Shown here: one piece after another, positions 55,233 to 64,000 of the stretch
Position numbering within the stretch: position 1 is the stretch's first letter
How the letters are laid out: each line of letters starts with the position of its first letter
Origin: Areca catechu
Taxonomy: Eukaryota > Streptophyta > Magnoliopsida > Arecales > Arecaceae
Reading direction: 5' to 3'
Assembly (NCBI GenBank): GCA_021397845.1
Contig: CM038053.1
Span: 149,628,041-149,692,040, forward strand
DNA length: 64,000 nt
The notes under the pieces: model-generated
What the model was told of the DNA's origin: nothing
The model's input: only the letters and a program-made list of their open reading frames with translations
Databases searched by the model: none
Position numbers and translations under genes: made by a program

Positions 55233-56260
55233 CTTTTTCAAACACTTACTTGAGAGAAGTTCAAATCCCTCAAATATAAGGTCTTCCATCATTCCAAGAT
55301 AGTTAAAGACGTTATAGACCATTGGGATGTGACATATGATCATTGGAGCACTTTTTAGCATTCAAAAATAAATTCTGGAACCAGCCATTGGATACCTGAA
55401 AGAGATGTTTGAGTCGGCTCGGATTCCTTCGATTCGGTTCAGATCCTTCGAGTCGATAGGTTGTGTCGCCAAATCTTCAGTGCAGTCGGCTCTTTGTCTT
55501 AAGGTGCAAAACTTCACTCTGGACGAGTCAGCTCTTGATAGCTTTGGTCGGCTCGAACTTATATCTTTGAAAAACTTAAACTCGAGGAGTCGGATCTTTT
55601 GATCTTTGTTCGGCTCTTCTTCTCAAGTTCTGAAAACATCACCATGGAAGAGTCGGCTCATTGCAGTTCAGGTTGGCTCGCTTTCTTAGGTCTTCAAAAT
55701 TAGGTCTAGCAGAGTCGGCTCTTTCTGGTTCGGGTTGGCTTGCTTGGCTATTTCTCAGAAATCTTCAAAAACTGGACTCTGGAGGAGTCGGCTCGGAGAA
55801 GTTCCAGTCGACTCGGATTCACTGGAGTCGGCTCGATTATCTTCGAGTCAGCTCAGATTGCTGCGTACCAGAATCCTTGCTGCGTTCCAGTAGGTGGAGT
55901 CAGCTCTTCATCATGCTGGGTCAGCTCGAGTAACTTCTTCAGGAGTTTTACAATTGAACTCAAAAAAAAACTCTCACCAACTCTCTTATATTTTTCAAGC
56001 ATACCAACTCGAAATAATTCTAAGGTACATGCACATAGAAGTAACCCTTTTTACAAATTTTTTTCTTAGCTTTTACATTGGGATCTTCTTTACAAAATCA
56101 AATTACAACACAACTCAAGCAAGAAACAAAGATGTAGGAGTTGAAGTTTGAACAATTAAATCATCCTACAAAAACTTGTAAAACACTTGAAGAGTTGTTA
56201 GAAATAAATGTACATGCTTCCAATGTTTGGTTATCATCAAAATCACTTATGGGGTCAACA
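55233..56260 (-). repeat. SireB 3' LTR, inner part
   Basis: Continues the LTR after the CV2 insertion (AGTTCAAATCCCTCAAATAT matches LTR copy A near 16660) and ends GGGTCAACA at 56260, i.e. TGTTGACCCC on the element's strand. It contains a cluster of GAGTCGGCTCG-like motifs at about 55410-55935. Confidence 0.9.
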
Positions 56261-56276
56261 ATCTCTCCCTTTTTGA
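56261..56276 (-). other. SireB polypurine tract
   Basis: Minus-strand AAAAAGGGAGAGAT directly before the LTR start TGTTGACC, in the context TTTTGTCATCATC typical of SIRE-like elements. Confidence 0.85.
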
Positions 56277-57042
56277 TGATGACAAAACACTGGGCATGAA
56301 AAAGTAAGATAAAACTTTACATTTACTTCTATAACTGTATTTGCAAGAATGTATGAACAAGTAACAAAATACTTCAATTGGTGTCAAATTATAGAAAGAG
56401 AATTAGGGCTTAGAGAGATAATCTCTCCCATGTTTTAACACACTTTTCACGCAGTTTCATATTTCAAAGCTCAAAAGTTTCTAGCAGAACTTTAAGTATT
56501 AGAGCTATTAAATGTTAAAGCTTAAAATATTACGTATCAGAGCTTAAATTTTGTAGATCAGAGTTTGAAATATTGTATATCAGAACTTAAAGGAGTCAAG
56601 GAATGTTCTTTCTAAGCATTATGCATTATGTATGAGAGCTTTTATATGTATTGTGTATCAGAGCTTAGCTTTCAAGCTTTATGAATAAGAGCAATCATAC
56701 AAACATAACATTCAAACATGAACACATCTTATCCTTTTCATGCAATATCTTCATAAATTTCTCCCCCTTTTTGTCAATCAATCAAAAAGGTGAAGTTAGA
56801 GTAAAGCTCAGATTTTAAAATAGAATGAGAAAGTATTTAAAATTTTGTTTGAAATAATTTTACTTTCTCATATTCATCTTGATATTCTAATTAAAAAATC
56901 AGTCATTGTATCAGTCATTGTATGATCAATTGAACATAAACTTTCATTGCATAAAGAGATAGAACAATTCAAGAGACAAAATGTGTACTTCCATTTCATT
57001 TCAAGATGTTCAATACAAAGTACAAAATGAAAAAAAATATAT
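56277..57042 (-). other. SireB 3' untranslated region
   Basis: No gene. It has five or six degenerate repeats of the form GTATCAGAGCTTAAA at about 56495-56670 and, at about 56760-56777, a second polypurine tract (CAAAAAGGGGGAGAAAT on the minus strand). Confidence 0.6.
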
Positions 57043-58968
57043 CTAGTCACTGTCTATGTTTACTCTAGGGTTTGGAGGTTGACCCGGAATTTGGATGCCC
57101 GGAGGTAGAGAGGCAAATGGGTCAGCATCTAAGATATGAGATGGTGGAATAGGATAGGATCCTTGTGCCCTAAAGTGTGGAGCTGGTTGTCTGGGATGAA
57201 CAGACTGACTAGCAAAAGAAGATGATTGAGGCCTAGGTCTAGTAGGATCAAGTGGTGTTGGAGGAGGTACACTTTGAGCAGATTGAAGGTCTTCAACTTT
57301 GGTCATTAGCTTCCACAAAATGCTGTTAATGGTCTTCAATTCAGTTTCAATTTTCTTTGTATTCTTGGAAGCAGCCAATTTTTCCATTGAGACTCTTTCT
57401 GCAATTTCTTTTTGCATTGAAAGAATTTCAGGGGCTTGGACATTTGCAAAGGCTTTAGCTTAATCCTCTGAGTCTCCCGAACTCAGCTCTTATAATTCCA
57501 ATACCTCTTATGTAGTCCTCTTTCATTTTCTTGCCTTCTTCTATTGAGCCCATTCTTATTCTTAAATTATCCATCTCAACTCTATAAGCTTCAAGTACTT
57601 GAGTAACTGAGCTCTTAATGGTTTCAGAACTTGAAGAAATCAGTTGAAGAATTGGTTGTAGATCTGTCTCAGTTGTATATCTGTAGTCTTGGAGGCTTCG
57701 AGTGTATCAATTCTGCTTCTCAGATTTTCAATATGCCCTCCAAATTTCTTAAGTCTCTCATCAACAGATTGATGAAATTTGCTAAACATCGTAGCCATTG
57801 AGGAGTTGATAGATTCAATCAAGTTACCCATCTGTTGTGCAATAAAATCTTGCAAAATTGAAGTATCCACAATAGTAGTAGAAGCATGACTATGAATAGG
57901 AATGTTAGTGGACTGAGAATAAATAGGTGTACTAGGAGGTATATCAGGCACTGAAACATCTAGAAAGGGAGCATCAAAGTCTGTCTGAATAGGAGACCCT
58001 AGTTGTGGCTGTGACTCTGGAATTTGAATTAAAGTACCTTCACCAGTCTCCATTTCAGCTTGCTCTTGTACTTCTTCAGTTTCTTCTATCATTGGAGCAT
58101 CAGATTTCTTTTTCCAAGTTCCTTCTGAAAGCAAGTAACCCATCCTTTGTAGAGTTTTTGCTGTATAAGTGTCGGTATGAAGGAGGGTTTTACTGTCTTC
58201 TCCTGGTAAGTCAATATTTGCACCTTGGAAGAAAAGAGTGAGGACCATTCTGTAAGGCAAACATGCCTTTACCTTTCTCACTGCCTCTTTCATCTGACTA
58301 ATCATGATAGTTGGTAGGTTAATTTTGTCACCATTTATCAGAAGTCCATGAAACAAAGATCTCGCTCACTTACCCAGTCAAAGCAGCCTGTCCTGGGTAG
58401 AAAGATTCTACTAATAATGCTATGAAGTATTCTCATTTCAATGGACAATGTGCTGGCCTTGAGAATTCCAATTTCATCAACTTGAGTCCTTTCCAATACA
58501 GTTTGCAAAGCTTTTGTTCTATCCTTTAAAACCAAGTATTCAGTACCCTCGAAAGGCATTTCTAGAACATTTCCAAGGATTTCTGCATATATAATAATTC
58601 TTTTTTTTTTAATTGAGGATTCAATAAAACTTTCTCCAAATCTCATATTTTTATAGAAGGTTCTAACCAAGTTTGAGTAGGTTTTGATATCCAAAGAACA
58701 CATATTTATTTCTCCAACCCTGATTTTCAATAAAATCCCCAATAACAAATCCTATATCCTTTAGGTATTCAAACAAAATCCTTCTACCAGTAGTAATAGG
58801 TTGCATACCCAAGGAAATCTGATGGCTTGGTGAAATGGGGCTTGGTTCTTCATCTCATTGAGGTGGAATTTGAGAAGCACTGTCTTCTTGGAATTTTGTT
58901 CTTCTTTCCTGCGGAGCAGCTTCTATTTCCCATCGAGATTTCTTCCTTAATGCCTTCTTTGGAGCCAT
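57043..58968 (-). pseudogene. SireB extra ORF between RNase H and 3' LTR (env-like position)
   Basis: Starts MAPKKALRKKSRWEIEAAPQ at 58968 on the minus strand, with a TGA near 58857. It changes frame near 58750 into LVRTFYKNMRFGESFIESSI and LEMPFEGTEYLVL (58338-58740), then IMISQMKEAVRKVKACLPYR and LQRMGYLLSEGTWKKKSDAP (57640-58356). The C-terminal part is Pro/Ser-rich with a coiled coil (FGGHIENLRSRIDTLEASKT) and ends in the 57043-57417 frame. The middle resembles plant proteins annotated as putative plant transposon protein. SIRE-like elements carry an ORF here often called env-like, but I see no signal peptide or membrane segment. It has at least three breaks. Confidence 0.7.
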
Positions 58969-59250
58969 TGCGCAAATACACTTGAGTTCTGAAGTAGTTT
59001 TTGGAAGGTAGAAGATTTTGAAAATGTTTTTCAGAGGGAAAGAGTGTAGGGTTAAGGTATAAAAATGGGAAAGGAAAACCCTATGGCTCGAACTAAAATA
59101 GATGGCTCAACCAATAGGTCATCTGCTCGAGTCAGCTCGAGTAGAGGGAGCACAAAAGTGATTTTTGGGCTTTCAATCAAAGTCATTTTAACAGAAATTG
59201 GGATAAGGAGGTCACCTAGATAATTTGTCCTTAAGCTTATGGGAATGTTT
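58969..59250. other. SireB spacer
   Basis: Short stretch between the extra ORF and RNase H. It contains GCTCGAGTCAGCTCGAGTAG at about 59131, another instance of the motif clustered in the LTR. Confidence 0.5.
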
Positions 59251-60980
59251 CTAGAGTGGGTTACATAACCCTAGTTCACTTCTAATCATTACAAATCTAT
59301 CAAAATTTAAAGGTTTGGTAAAAATATCAGCAAGTTGGTTTTCAGTTGGCACAAATTCAAGTACAATATCATTATTCAATACATGATCTCTTACAAAATG
59401 GTACCTAATTTCAATGTGCTTAGTTCGTGAATGCTGAATAGGATTTTTTGTCAAATTAATAGCACTTGTGTTATCACATTTGATTGGAATTTTAGATTGT
59501 GTAATACCAAAGTCTTCTAGCTATTGTTTAATCCATAACACTTGAGCACAACAACTACCAGCAGCAACGTACTCTGCCTCAGTAGTGGACAATGCTATGA
59601 AATTTTGCTTCTTACAGTGCCATGAAATTAAATTCAATCCTAGAAATTGGCATGTACCACTAGTGCTCTTTCTATCAATTTTGCAACCAACATAGTTAGC
59701 ATTAGAGAAACCAATTAAATTCAAAGATGATTCTTTAGAATACCAAAGACCTAAATTGCTTGTACCTTTCAAATATTTGATAATTTTTTTAACAGCAAGC
59801 ATATGTGTTTCTTTAGGATTACATTGAAATCTAGCACATACACACATACACTATACAAGATATGAGGGCTACTGGCTGTAAGATATAGTAGGGATCCGAT
59901 CATACCTCTATATAGCTTTTGGTCAACATTGGATCCCCTTTCATCTTTATCTAGCTTGCAGGTAGGGCTCATGGGTGTGCTAGCCTCTTTGTTTGTTTCC
60001 ATACCAAATTCTTGATTATTTCTTTGATATACTTGGCTTGGCTTATAAAGATTACTTCCTTCATTTGTTTGACTTGTAATCCTAGGAAGTAGTTGAGTTC
60101 ACCCATAAGGCTCATTTCAAATTCACCCTGCATCAACTCAGCAAATTCTTCACAAAGATTTCCATTAGTTGCACCAAATATAATATCATCAACGTAAATG
60201 TGTACAACTAACATATCATTCTCTTTATTTTTAATAAAAAGAGTTTTGTCAACATTTCCTCTTTTGAAATCATTTTCAAGTAAAAATTTGCTTAGTCTAT
60301 CAATCCAGGCCCTAAGTGCTTGTTTTAAACCATATAAAGCTTCATTCAATTTAAACACATGATTTGGAAAAGCTTGATTTTCAAAACCTGGTGGCTGTTC
60401 TACAAAAACTTGTTCAAAAATAAATCCATTTAGAAAAGCACTTTTGACATTCATTTAAAAGAGTTTAAAATTCATGTAGTAAGCAAATGCAAGAAGTAAT
60501 CTAATGGCCTCAAGTCTTACTACAGGAGCATATGTTTCATCAAAATCAATGCCCTCTTCTTGATTGTACCCTTTTGCTACCAACCTTGCTTTATTTCTTA
60601 TAACCTTACCATTCTCATCTAGTTTGTTTCTATATACCCATTTGGTTCCTATGATTGGGTGGTCTGTAGGTTTACTAACTAGTATTCAAACATTATTCCT
60701 TTCAAACTGGTTTAATTCATCATGCATGGCCATTATCCAGTTTTGATCAGTTTCAGCTTCTTCTAGACTATGTCGTTCAATTTATGAAATGAAGGCTAGG
60801 TAGTCATGCGCATCTCTATGTGCTGACCTAGTCCTAACACCATGAGAATGATCACCAATAATTAAATTTTTAGGATGTGAAGTTACATATCTCCATTCCT
60901 TTGGTAACTTAGTATGATCATTGCTTACCACTTCATTTACATCTTGTGTTGGCTTGTCTTGAATGCTTAGATCTTTCATT
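59251..60980 (-). pseudogene. SireB reverse transcriptase and RNase H
   Basis: The linker to integrase (LPKEWRYVTSHPKNLIIGDH) is at 60840-60910. Reverse transcriptase includes MNVKSAFLNGFIFEQVFVEQ (60454 down) and IYVDDIIFGATNGN at about 60160-60200, so YVDD is intact. RNase H includes IGFSNANYVGCKIDRKSTSG, STTEAEYVAAGS and the end EFVPTENQLADIFTKPLNFD (about 59300-59360). Stops lie just before 60454 (TAA) and at about 59520 (TAG), and frames change around 59840-59990. In RNase H the usual YSDADYAG-type Asp reads FSNANYVG, so a catalytic Asp is probably lost. Confidence 0.88.
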
Positions 60981-61008
60981 TCCTTTTATAGTGTACCTGC
61001 ATCATTAT

Positions 61009-62014
61009 CTATGCACTCATCTTTTCTAGATAGTGAGGGGTTAGCTTCATCAAAAACAACATGAATTGACTCTTCAACGATAAGAGTCCTTTTATTAAAT
61101 ACTCTCTATACGCTTTGTTATGTAAAAAATAACTAAGGAATATAGATTTATCAGATTTTACATCAAACTTTCCTATGTTATCTTTACCATTATTTAACAC
61201 AAAGCATTTACACACAAAATCATGAAAAAAATTAATATTTGGTTTTCTTCCATTCCAAAGCTCATAGGAGGTTTTCTTTGAAATTGGTCGAATTAAAACT
61301 CGGTTTAATATGTAACAGGCAGTGTTCACCGCTTCTACCCAAAAATACCTTCGAAGATTACCTTCACACAACATGGTTCGGGCCATTTCTTTTAAAGTCC
61401 TATTATTTCTCTCTACAACACCATTTTGTTGTGGTGTTCTAGGAGCGGAGAAGTTGTGATCAAAACCAAGCTCAGTGCAATATTCATCAAAAAATTGATT
61501 TTGAAATTCAGTTCTGTGATCACTTCTTATATAAATAACAAAAAGATTTTTCTTATTTGAAACTTTCTTATGAAATTTTTGAAATATATCAAAAGTTTCA
61601 TCCTTATGTGCAATAAATAATACCCATGTGAATCTAGAAAAGTCATCTACAATCACAAGGCCACTTTTCTACAATCACAAAGCCATATTTCATACCTCCT
61701 GGGCTTGTGGTCCTAGTTGGTCCAAATAAGTCCATGTGAAGTAGCTCAAGGGGTTTAGTTGTTGAAATAATATTTTTTGATTTAAAACTCTCCCTAGTTT
61801 GTTTGCCTAATTGATAAGCATCACATACATAATCAAGATCAACTTTAAAGTGCGACAAACCTCTAACTAGATTCTTAGAAATTAATTTGGCAATTATATG
61901 CATGCTAGCATGACCTAATCGTCTATGCCATAATAAACATGACTCCTTGATCTTATCATTCATTGCTACTAGACTATAACTACTAGTCATAGTTATATCA
62001 TTTAGATCTACCAC
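61009..62014 (-). pseudogene. SireB integrase
   Basis: Zinc region: WHRRLGHASMHIIAKLISKN, then VCDAYQLGKQTRESF, where the second Cys of the CXXC pair is Tyr. Core: ELLHMDLFGPTRTTSPGGMK (first Asp), IRSDHRTEFQNQFFDEYCTE (second Asp), NGVVERNNRTLKEMARTMLC (Glu). The frame breaks at about 61645-61670, where about 20 bases of TCTACAATCACAA(A/G)GCC type are duplicated. The C-terminal part (AVNTACYILNRV, SYELWNGRKPNINFFHDF) is largely open to 61009. Confidence 0.9.
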
Positions 62015-62340
62015 ATAGATATGGGTATATGATCGATGAATTTATTGCTAGAATCAAGAGAGTTAGTTATTATACGCATAGAAGATTTAAAGATAACCTT
62101 CAATTTATCTACTAGTAGCACATCTTTAATAAAAGTACAGGAGTCTATTTTGATCTTACCGATTTTGATTATTTTTCCCTTGCCATTATCTCCGAAAGTA
62201 ACCAATCCTCCTTCTTTCATTTGTAGGGTGATGAACTGATCTTTGTCACCTATCATATGCCTTGAATAGCCGCTGCCAAGATACCATCTTTTCTTTAATT
62301 TATGGACTATAAGATAGTCCTGTAAAATTGTCAAGGAGTG
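62015..62340 (-). pseudogene. SireB protease (active site lost)
   Basis: Minus strand: KKRWYLGSGYSRHMIGDKDQ. Copia proteases have DSG here; the codon at 62275-62277 encodes Gly instead of the catalytic Asp. The rest (GGLVTFGDNGKGKIIKIGKI, SCTFIKDVLLVDKL) is typical. The local frame is open, so this is a point inactivation. Confidence 0.85.
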
Positions 62341-63991
62341 ATTTTGGTACCCAAGCTAACTTGGATCCTTTCTGGTTAGCAAAATTGGTTCCTTTTGGAA
62401 CCCAAACAGTTCTATAGATTTATGCACAAATCTATGACATGCATAACAAACAATTTTATCATTTTTAAATGATGCATGTTTTGAAGCTTTAAAAGATACA
62501 GAAATAGAAATATTTGGTTTGAAAGATTTTTTAATAGAATTCTTTAGAACATACTTCAAGCCATTAAAAAAAGAATTCGATGGAAAAGCTTTTTGAAATT
62601 TAGCATTTGAAGCTGAAGCGTTTAACGATACAAATTTTGTTGCTGAAATCCCTTTGGCATTTAAAGTATTAAATCCAATTCCAGCTTTACTTTTTGAATC
62701 TCTTTATTCTTTTAGAATTAGTTCGAGCTTATTAGAACTCAAAGTAAGTTTTTCTACTAATGGTTTAAGCTTTTTAACCTCCTTTTTCAAATCATTATTT
62801 TCGGCAACTAAAACAATGTTTGTCTCACTTAAATCATTTTTCTCATTTTTCAAAGCAATAACATTATCAGAAAAGATATTCAGTTCTTTTTGCAAAATGT
62901 TATTCTTTTCAGAAATTTCTTCCTTGTCTTTAGTAAAACATTATTTTATTTCTTCAAGGATTTAATTTTAACCCCAGCTTTCTTGAATTCAATAAGTAAA
63001 TCATGAAATGCATAATTCAATTCATCATATGTAAATTCAGTTTGAAGCTCAGGGGATGAAACCTCATTTTCAAGACCCATCAGACATAGATTCATTGATT
63101 TTGAGGTCTCTTCTTTAGTAGATGAGGATGCTTCGCTGTCCTCCACATCGCTACCATAGCTTTCTTTTTCTTTTTCTTAAATCTCTTTTTCAGTAATGGA
63201 CAAACTGGCCGAATGTGCCCTGGTTTTTTGCATTCATAGTAAGTGGGCACTTCTTTTTCTTTCTCCTTTTCCTTGTCCTTCTCCTTACTGAATTCTTTGT
63301 TCTTGTGGAATTTTTTAAAATTTCTTCCTTTTCGTCTTTCCAATAACTTTCTGAATTTCCTGACAACCATGGCAACATCTTCGTCTTCCATGTCGCTTTC
63401 AATAGAGGAGCAATCTTCTTCCGATTCTTCATCCTTTATGGAATCCATAGCAGCTTTGAAGGTAATAGATTTCTTCTTCTTTTGATCATCTTCAGTTCGG
63501 TGCTGCATGGTCAGTTCATGAGTGATGAGAGATCCTAGCAATTCATTTAGTAGTAAGGTATTCAAATCTTTTGCTTCCTGGATGACAGTCACTTTCGGAT
63601 CCCATTTGTCTGGAAGAGATCTTAGAATCTTTTGTACAAGATCTGTATTAGAATATATCCTGCCAAAACTTTTTAAGCCGTTAATAATATCAGTGAAACG
63701 TGAAAACATGACAAAGATTATTTCATTAGGTTCCATCTTGAATAATTCGTAACTATGCACAAGAAGATTAATTTTAGAAGACATCACTTGAGAAGTTCCT
63801 TCATGGGTCACTTCAAGTTTATCCCAAATTTCCTTTGCAGAAGAGCAAATGGAAATTTGATTAAACTCATTACTATCCAAAGCACAATATAACAGATTCA
63901 TTGCTTTGGCATTTAACTCACACATTTTCATGTCATGTTCATCCGAATCCTCTTCAGGTTTTGGAACGTCCACTCTATCAATTTTAGTCAT
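62341..63991 (-). pseudogene. SireB gag (start near or beyond window edge)
   Basis: Open from about 63991 to 63092: MKMCELNAKAMNLLYCALDS, SAKEIWDKLEVTHEGTSQVM (gag core), LPDKWDPKVTVIQEAKDLNT, an acidic patch, then a basic stretch with the knuckle YYECKKPGHIRPVC, whose first Cys has become Tyr. A shift near 63120-63150 leads to a second frame (SSPELQTEFTYDELNYAFHD), a coiled coil at 62704-62895 (LNIFSDNVIALKNEKNDLSE) and a second Cys/His scrap (CYACHRFVHKS) at about 62440. The long coiled-coil tail fits SIRE-type gag. The true N-terminus is outside the window or just at its edge. Confidence 0.86.
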
Positions 63992-64000
63992 GGGGATATG

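Larger units (their letters stand above)
45563..64000 (-). mobile_element. SireB: SIRE-like Ty1/copia element, split by CV2, cut by window edge
   Basis: Minus-strand copia element with 3' LTR on the left, then an extra ORF, RNase H, reverse transcriptase, integrase, protease and gag running off the right edge. The extra ORF between RNase H and LTR, the polypurine tract AAAAAGGGAGAGAT and the long coiled-coil gag are SIRE/Maximus traits. Its 3' LTR is interrupted by CV2 at 46324-55232. Confidence 0.88.

Noticed and set aside
57640..58968. True viral envelope gene in SireB
   Set aside because: Only the position is env-like; no signal peptide, cleavage site or membrane segment is seen, and the middle resembles plant transposon-protein sequence.

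Overview
This is a gene-poor, repeat-saturated stretch of a flowering-plant nuclear genome. All large coding regions are LTR-retrotransposon gag/pol genes of typical plant lineages: Ty1/copia, SIRE-like copia, Ty3/gypsy chromovirus, and Ty3/gypsy Tat-like. Several primer-binding sites match plant initiator-Met tRNA. There are no prokaryotic signals. The large, nested, decayed elements and AT-rich host islands suggest a mid-to-large genome; I cannot name the species, and monocot versus dicot stays open.

Layout. 1-9616: decayed + strand Ty1/copia element (Copia1) with about 2-kb LTRs, the left one cut by the window edge. 9850-12353: + strand 3' end of a chromovirus (CV1) with its LTR, followed unexpectedly by duplicated primer-binding-site sequence. 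12413-15963: minus-strand copia remnant (Copia2) without LTRs. 15964-17549: truncated lone LTR of a SIRE-like family. 17550-24922: 3' half of a + strand Tat-like gypsy element (Tat1) with pol, two tiers of tandem repeats, an antisense ORF and its 3' LTR; the LTR/flank junction is tandemly duplicated (24700-25328). 25329-30927: AT-rich host-like DNA holding one exon of an unrecognised gene (26505-26777) and a large inverted-repeat element split by a solo LTR with a perfect 5-bp target duplication. 30928-40291: nearly complete decayed minus-strand Tat-like element (Tat2). About 40300-45562: a third, very decayed Tat-like element (Tat3), recognisable mainly by its antisense-type ORF and LTR repeats. 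45563-64000: minus-strand SIRE-like element (SireB) whose 3' LTR is split at 46324-55232 by an almost pristine chromovirus (CV2) with 1632-bp LTRs, a CTTTT target duplication and open gag and pol frames.

How parts work together. Within each element LTRs drive and end transcription, the primer-binding site and polypurine tract prime reverse transcription, gag makes the particle, and pol supplies protease, reverse transcriptase, RNase H and integrase. Only CV2 looks potentially active; the others carry stops, frameshifts and lost catalytic residues.

The strongest unusual signal is in the three Tat-like elements. Each carries a related ORF on the strand opposite to (or, for Tat3, inferred opposite to) pol, lying between pol and the 3' LTR, with possible introns and a partly conserved upstream region. 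Tat1 and Tat2 also share a 31-bp tandem repeat between pol and this ORF. A second signal is a GAGTCGGCTCG-like motif clustered in LTRs or leaders of two different copia families.
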